Positions 49,401-53,982 of a DNA stretch of 53,982 nt are shown piece by piece (positions within the stretch are counted from its first letter, which is position 1; each line of letters begins with the position of its first letter). Both the position numbers and the translations under genes were made by a program. Origin of the DNA: an uncultured Eubacteriales bacterium (GTDB lineage Bacteria; Bacillota; Clostridia; Oscillospirales; CAG-272). The DNA lies in contig UQXK01000006.1 of NCBI GenBank assembly GCA_900544985.1, forward strand, positions 1 through 53,982, in the 5' to 3' direction. The notes under the pieces are model-generated. The model was not told the origin of the DNA. It saw nothing but the letters and a program-made list of their open reading frames with translations, and did not search any database.

Positions 49401-49486
49401 AAGTTGGAACTGCGTTCCAAACCTTGCTTTAAGGGGCTTTTTTGTAAAAAGCCCCTTAAAAATCCGCAAAAACTTTCATCCCACGA
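49401..49486. repeat. Diverged hairpin repeat, copy R4 (module b variant)
   Basis: TTGGAAC/GTTCCAA (49404-49420) followed by AAGGGGCTTTT/AAAAGCCCCTT (49431-49457). This is the same layout as module b, with other bases in the stems and the same trailing CAAAAACTTT and CCCAC landmarks. Confidence 0.65.
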
Positions 49487-49548
49487 ACAATAACTTAAAT
49501 AAAAATACCATAAAAGATAAAATCTATATAGATTTTTCCGAAAATATA

Positions 49549-49557
49549 TGATATTAT
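49549..49557 (+). promoter_or_regulatory. Extended -10 element of the hisS operon
   Basis: TGA-TATTAT with a poor -35 region, 40 bases before the hisS start. No T-box leader is seen. Confidence 0.4.
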
Positions 49558-49597
49558 ATAATATTATTAAACATTACAATTATTCACGGAGGTTTTT

Positions 49598-50926
49598 ATG
49601 TCCGAAAAGGTAGTGCCGAGAATACTGCAAGGATTTGCGGAATTTTTACCGAAAGAACAAATATTATTCAACAAAATATATGATAAGATCAGAAACGTAT
49701 ACGAAAAATACGGATTTCTTCCGCTCGATACGCCGACAATAGAGTATTCCGAAGTTCTTCTTGCAAAAGCAGGCGGAGAAACGGAAAAACAGATATACCG
49801 CTTTTTAAAAGGAGATAACGATCTTTCTCTTCGTTTTGATCTGACAGTTCCGCTTGCAAGATACGTGTCCATGCATGAAAACGACCTTGCATTCCCTTTC
49901 AAGAGATATCAGATGAGCAAGGTCTTCCGCGGAGAACGCCCGCAGAAAGGACGCTTCCGCGAATTCTACCAGTGCGACATAGATATCATCGGAGCGGAAG
50001 ATCTGCCGCTTATCTATGACGCGGAAATGCCCGCGGTAATATGCGACGTTTTCAAAACGCTCGACATAGGCGATTTCACAATCAGAATAAATAACCGCAA
50101 AATACTCGGCGGTTTCTTCTCCTCTCTCGGACTTGAAGAAAAGATAACGGACGTGCTCCGCATAATAGACAAGCTCGAAAAAATCGGAGCCGACGGCGTC
50201 AAAAAAGAGCTTTCCGAGATCGGTGCCGACGATAACACGATAGAAAAAATACTCTCTTTTGTGGAAATAGGCGGCGACACGGACAGCGTTATCGAAAAAC
50301 TGAACTCTCTTGAAATAGATAACGAAACATTCAAATGCGGCGTAAACGAGCTTTCCGAAGTGGTAAAATATATGCGCGCGTTCGGCGTTTCCGATACGAA
50401 TTTCAAGATCGACCTTACTATCGCACGCGGACTCGATTATTATACGGGCACCGTATACGAGACTATGTTAAACGATTATCCGAAGCTCGGTTCCGTATGT
50501 TCCGGCGGAAGATATGACAATCTTACAGGATATTACACCGACAAAAAAATGCCCGGAATAGGGATTTCGATAGGTCTTACAAGGCTTTTCTCCCAGCTTC
50601 TCGACGCGGGAGTAATAAAAACAGACGAAGGCAGCCTTGCGCAGGTACTCATAATACCGATGAATTCTTCCGTTTTCGACGCGGCGCTTAAAACGGCGTC
50701 CGCAATGAGAAACGCCGAAATAAAAACCGACGTTTATCTTCTTGAAAAAGGTATGAAGCCGAAAATGAAATATGCCGACAGACTCGGCATACACTTTGCC
50801 GCAATAATCGGAGAAGACGAAGTCAAAAACGGCGTCATCTCGTTAAAAGACATGAAAAACGGAGGAGAACAGCTGTCTCTTCCCGTAGAAGAAGCAATAG
50901 AATATATAAAAAGTAAAAAACTTTAA
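49598..50926 (+). CDS. hisS: Histidine--tRNA ligase
   Basis: Class II synthetase that charges tRNA-His, 442 residues. Motif 1 lies in FAEFLPKEQILFNKIYD..., motif 2 is GRFREFYQCDIDIIG, the HisA loops are ARGLDYYTGTVYE and GGRYDNL, and motif 3 is PGIGISIGLTRLF. The anticodon-binding domain fills about 340-440. The ATG follows CGGAGG. It heads the hisS-aspS-mscS-RNHCP run; hisS next to aspS is common in Bacillota. Confidence 0.96.
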   Translation: MSEKVVPRILQGFAEFLPKEQILFNKIYDKIRNVYEKYGFLPLDTPTIEYSEVLLAKAGGETEKQIYRFLKGDNDLSLRFDLTVPLARYVSMHENDLAFPFKRYQMSKVFRGERPQKGRFREFYQCDIDIIGAEDLPLIYDAEMPAVICDVFKTLDIGDFTIRINNRKILGGFFSSLGLEEKITDVLRIIDKLEKIGADGVKKELSEIGADDNTIEKILSFVEIGGDTDSVIEKLNSLEIDNETFKCGVNELSEVVKYMRAFGVSDTNFKIDLTIARGLDYYTGTVYETMLNDYPKLGSVCSGGRYDNLTGYYTDKKMPGIGISIGLTRLFSQLLDAGVIKTDEGSLAQVLIIPMNSSVFDAALKTASAMRNAEIKTDVYLLEKGMKPKMKYADRLGIHFAAIIGEDEVKNGVISLKDMKNGGEQLSLPVEEAIEYIKSKKL

Positions 50927-50937
50927 AGGAGCTATAT

Positions 50938-52728
50938 ATGCCGACTTTATTTGACAAAAACGACAAAAGAACAAGCTATTGCGGCAATCTCCGCGACAGC
51001 GACATAGGAACGCGCCAGTGCGTAATGGGCTGGGCGGCAAGAGTGCGCGACCTCGGAAGCCTTATATTCATCGACCTACGCGACAGAACAGGTATAATCC
51101 AGCTTGCATTCGGCGAAAACACAAAGAAAGAGATTTTCGAAGAGGCGAAAGCAACGCGCGCCGAATACGTAATAGTTGCAAAAGGAACGGTAAGAGAGCG
51201 TTCATCCAAAAACGATACCATTCCTACGGGACATATAGAAATAGACGTAGACGAATATAAAATAATAAGCGAAGCGCAGACAACTCCGTTCGAAATAAAC
51301 GACAACGCAGACAACGTGCGCGACGAACTGAAACTCAAATACCGTTATCTCGATCTTCGCCGCGAAAAACTTCAAAACAATCTGCTCATGCGCCACAAAA
51401 TAGCCAAGGTCACGCGCGACTATTTCTATGAAAACGATTTTCTCGAAATAGAGACGCCTATGATGGTAAAACCCACACCGGAAGGCGCGCGCGATTATGT
51501 AGTGCCTTCCAGAGTGCACAGCGGTTCGGTATACGCCCTTCCCCAGTCCCCGCAGATATACAAGCAGCTTTTGATGGTCGCGGGATTTGACAGATACATC
51601 CAACTCGCAAGATGTTTCCGCGATGAAGACCTGCGCGCGGACAGACAGCCCGAATTCACGCAGATAGACCTTGAAATGTCCTTTGTGGATCAGGACGACA
51701 TCATGGACATGATGGAAGGATATATCGTGCGCCTTTTCCACGATGTACTCGGTATCGATATTCCTCGTCCTATTCCGAGACTTCAATATGCGGAAGCTAT
51801 GAGCCGCTACGGCTCCGATAAACCGGATACGCGCTTCGGAATGGAGATACAGAATATCTCTTCCCTTGTAAAAGATTCCGCATTCTCCGTATTCTCAGGC
51901 GCTGTTGCGGCAGGCGGAAGCGTAAGAGCGATAGTTGCAAAAGACGCCGCTTCGAAGCTCACCAGAAAAGAGATAGACAAGCTTACGGAGCACGCACGCG
52001 GAATCGGAGCAAAAGGTCTTGCATATATAAGATTTGTCGACGAAACGCCGAACTGCTCCTTTGCCAAATTCATGGCAGAGGGCGAGCTTGAAAACATCAT
52101 GGCGTCCATCGACTGCAAGCGCGGCGACGTCGCCCTTATAGTTGCGGATAAAGACAAAGTAACTCTTCCCACGCTCGGCGCTCTCAGACTCATCGTGGCA
52201 AAACAGCTCGGTATCATTCCCGAGGACAAATACAATTTCGCATGGATCACGGAATTCCCGTTCTTCGAATTTGATGACGAGAGCGGAACATGGGTAGCCA
52301 TGCACCACCCCTTCACAATGCCGCTCGAAGAATGCTTACCGTATATCGATACAGACCCCGGCAAGGTAAAAGCAAAGTGCTATGACCTCGTTCTCAACGG
52401 AATAGAGATATCCTCCGGTTCCATACGTATCACTGATCCGAAGCTCCAACAGAAGATGTTCGAATCTCTCGGTCTTACAAAAGAGGAAATCGAACGCAAA
52501 TTCGGATTTTTGGTCGATGCATACAATTACGGCGCTCCCCCTCACGGCGGTGCGGCGCTCGGTCTCGACAGACTTGCAATGCTCATGTGCGGTGCTCCGA
52601 GCCTTCGCGATGTAGTCGCGTTCCCGAAAGTACAAAACGCCTCGGAAATCATGTCCGGCTGTCCCGCGCCTTTCGAAGAAAAAGCACTTGCGGAGCTCGG
52701 ACTCGAAATAAAAAACAACGAACAATAA
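50938..52728 (+). CDS. aspS: Aspartate--tRNA ligase (bacterial type)
   Basis: Class II synthetase for tRNA-Asp (and tRNA-Asn if non-discriminating), 596 residues. An OB-fold anticodon domain (about 1-110; VMGWAARVRDLGSLIFIDLRDRTG) is followed by motif 1 around ETPMM, the flipping-loop region TPEGARDYVVPSR, motif 2 FRDEDLRADRQPEFTQIDLE, the GAD insertion (about 300-400) of bacterial AspRS, and motif 3 GAALGLDRLAML. It starts 11 bases after hisS with an AAAGGAG site. Confidence 0.97.
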   Translation: MPTLFDKNDKRTSYCGNLRDSDIGTRQCVMGWAARVRDLGSLIFIDLRDRTGIIQLAFGENTKKEIFEEAKATRAEYVIVAKGTVRERSSKNDTIPTGHIEIDVDEYKIISEAQTTPFEINDNADNVRDELKLKYRYLDLRREKLQNNLLMRHKIAKVTRDYFYENDFLEIETPMMVKPTPEGARDYVVPSRVHSGSVYALPQSPQIYKQLLMVAGFDRYIQLARCFRDEDLRADRQPEFTQIDLEMSFVDQDDIMDMMEGYIVRLFHDVLGIDIPRPIPRLQYAEAMSRYGSDKPDTRFGMEIQNISSLVKDSAFSVFSGAVAAGGSVRAIVAKDAASKLTRKEIDKLTEHARGIGAKGLAYIRFVDETPNCSFAKFMAEGELENIMASIDCKRGDVALIVADKDKVTLPTLGALRLIVAKQLGIIPEDKYNFAWITEFPFFEFDDESGTWVAMHHPFTMPLEECLPYIDTDPGKVKAKCYDLVLNGIEISSGSIRITDPKLQQKMFESLGLTKEEIERKFGFLVDAYNYGAPPHGGAALGLDRLAMLMCGAPSLRDVVAFPKVQNASEIMSGCPAPFEEKALAELGLEIKNNEQ

Positions 52729-52749
52729 TTTAAAGAAAGGTATTTCAAC

Positions 52750-53559
52750 ATGAGTTTTTGGGAAAAATGTTTAAACACAATATCCGAATTCGTTACAACA
52801 TTCGGATTCAGACTTCTCGGCGCTATTATTCTTCTTATAGTCGGAATGTTCCTCATCAAATGGCTTACAAAGTTCATTTCCAACAGAAAATCCTTCCAGA
52901 AAGCGCCTAAAAATGCGCAGGTGCTTATCAAGAATATTATAAAGGTTCTTCTCTTTGTAATTCTTTTTGTCAGCATAGCTATGATAATCGGCGTACCCGC
53001 GGCTTCTCTTGTAGCTGTTATAGGTTCGGCAGGTCTTGCTATCGGCATGGCGCTTCAAGGCGGTCTTTCAAACATCGCGGGCGGAATATTCATTCTCTGC
53101 TGCCACCCCTTTGAAGTAGGCGATTTCATCGACGACGGCACACATGCAGGCACGATAACCGATATCGGCATCTTCTATACAAAAATGATGACGCCCGACA
53201 ACAAGCTCATAGTTATCCCCAACGGAGCTATATCAAACCAGACCATAACGGATGTGAGCGCAAATGCGACACGCCGTCTCGACCTAAAATTCTCTGTCGC
53301 TTACGATTCCGATATAGATGTAGTAAAAGACACGCTCCTTGCCATGGCAAACGCTCATGAAATGGTAATGAAGGATCCCGAGCCTTTTGTAAGACTCGGC
53401 GAACAGGGCGACTCCGCGCTTGTGTTCTATCTTCGCGTTTGGGTAAAATCCGAAGATTACTGGACCGTAAACTTCGATCTTCTCGAAGCTTCCAAAAAGA
53501 TATTCGACAAACGCGGAATAGAGATTCCTTTCCCGCAGTTGGACGTTCATACAAAATAA
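52750..53559 (+). CDS. Small-conductance mechanosensitive channel (MscS family)
   Basis: Homo-heptameric pressure-release channel, 269 residues. Three helices, the last one being the pore helix AVIGSAGLAIGMALQGGLSNIAGGIFIL (about 87-115) with the Gly/Ala packing seen in MscS. The beta domain follows (VGDFIDDGTHAGTITDIGIFYTKM, PNGAISNQTITDVS) and an alpha/beta C-terminal domain. It lies 21 bases after aspS. Placement with two synthetase genes looks like a housekeeping read-through unit. Confidence 0.93.
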   Translation: MSFWEKCLNTISEFVTTFGFRLLGAIILLIVGMFLIKWLTKFISNRKSFQKAPKNAQVLIKNIIKVLLFVILFVSIAMIIGVPAASLVAVIGSAGLAIGMALQGGLSNIAGGIFILCCHPFEVGDFIDDGTHAGTITDIGIFYTKMMTPDNKLIVIPNGAISNQTITDVSANATRRLDLKFSVAYDSDIDVVKDTLLAMANAHEMVMKDPEPFVRLGEQGDSALVFYLRVWVKSEDYWTVNFDLLEASKKIFDKRGIEIPFPQLDVHTK

Positions 53560-53577
53560 TATCCGGTAATCCGAAAA

Positions 53578-53916
53578 ATGGAACAAAAACTTTTTACGAA
53601 AAACGATTGCGCATTCATATGCAAAAATTGCGGTCTTGAAGTAAAGCCTCTCGGCTACACTTCAAGAAATCATTGTCCGCGCTGTCTTTATTCATTGCAC
53701 GTGGACATAAATCCGGGGGACAGAGCCTGCGAATGCGGCGGTCTTATGAAACCCGTAAAAGCGCTTCCCGACCCCAAAAAAGGATTTATAATAATTCACA
53801 AATGCACCGTTTGTGGAGAAATACACAGAAACAAAGCCGCTCACGAGGCAAAAGTACAGCCGGACGATATAGATCTTATAATCTCACTGACAAAAGAAGA
53901 CCTACTTTTCTTATAA
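53578..53916 (+). CDS. RNHCP-domain zinc-binding protein
   Basis: A 112-residue protein of the RNHCP family, named after its core motif SRNHCPRCLYSLHVD (about 29-43). Zinc ligands appear to be Cys15/Cys18 (CKNC), Cys33/Cys36, Cys51/Cys53 and the CTVC pair near residue 77-80. Function is unknown; a nucleic-acid-binding ribbon is likely. The last five codons and the stop lie inside the first arm and loop of repeat R5, so the repeat forms the C-terminus DLLFL. Last gene of the hisS operon in the window. Confidence 0.88.
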   Translation: MEQKLFTKNDCAFICKNCGLEVKPLGYTSRNHCPRCLYSLHVDINPGDRACECGGLMKPVKALPDPKKGFIIIHKCTVCGEIHRNKAAHEAKVQPDDIDLIISLTKEDLLFL

Positions 53917-53982
53917 GAAAAGTAGGCAAAAGAATTTCCCACCGACTTACCTTTCTTTCGGAGAAAGGTAAGCCAAAGAACT
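53901..53982. repeat. Compound hairpin repeat, copy R5 (modules d-c, inverted, cut by the window edge)
   Basis: Module d CCTACTTTTCTT/AAGAAAAGTAGG (53901-53926) is followed by a CCCACCGAC spacer like that of R1 and module c CTTACCTTTCT/AGAAAGGTAAG (53946-53972). It is inverted relative to R1; modules b and a probably continue past the edge. Confidence 0.82.

Noticed and set aside
49487..49597. T-box leader regulating hisS
   Set aside because: The gap between repeat R4 and hisS is about 110 bases and lacks the T-box sequence and antiterminator stem.

Overview
The window looks like a chromosome segment of a Gram-positive anaerobe-type member of the Bacillota (class Clostridia). I base this on the gene complement (a SigH-like sigma factor, MsmF/G-type sugar permeases that must borrow an ATPase, the ZapA/U32/Maf/Nth/RarA block, a hisS-aspS pair, a rhodanese-less ThiI), strong AGGAGG-type ribosome binding sites, heavy use of ATA and AGA codons, and extended -10 promoters of the TGTGATATTAT kind. 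No finer placement is possible by eye. Functions are assigned from motifs and remembered families; no search was run.

Layout. At 1-55 the window cuts through the end of an IS3-family insertion sequence. From 88 to 4037 a small membrane protein, ribulose-phosphate epimerase and an OmpR/HAMP-kinase two-component system lie on the minus strand. From 4190 to 7335 YchF, endonuclease IV and an acyltransferase lie on the plus strand. Topoisomerase III, a hydrolase, an unknown protein, a lipoprotein and tRNA-Gln follow on the minus strand (7547-12271). A plus-strand run then carries FeoA/FeoB, a SigH-like sigma factor behind a perfect-consensus promoter, a zinc-ribbon protein, a GNAT acetyltransferase, a second lipoprotein, and a cysteine desulfurase-TsaE-TsaB-RpiB operon.

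The accessory centrepiece is 20037-35921. A membrane-anchored Ig-like surface protein (plus strand) converges on a seven-gene minus-strand operon. That operon holds one very large exported solute-binding protein with sandwich-like N-terminal modules, two separate pairs of sugar ABC permeases, an NHL-TPR-Yip1 fusion, and a 1131-residue exported protein that looks like a carbohydrate-active enzyme. It contains no ATPase. The surface protein and the operon have closely similar promoters, so I infer one cell-surface glycan capture and uptake system. Between them lies a gene-poor 1.2 kb that holds two diverged tandem copies of an unidentified element.

The rest is housekeeping. A zapA-U32-maf-nth-rarA-rnhA-mnmA operon runs on the minus strand (42910-36365). 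Then come thiI, a MinD-like ATPase paired with a methylglyoxal-synthase-like protein that has lost key catalytic residues, recG, a membrane-anchored XRE regulator, and a hisS-aspS-mscS-RNHCP operon to the right edge.

Two repeat families stand out. One is a chain of hairpins (7338-7539, 46013-46226, 49246-49386, 49401-49486, 53901-53982) placed right at gene 3' ends. The other is a 138-bp tandem multi-hairpin repeat (43008-43275). In both, copies differ by paired changes that keep the stems intact.
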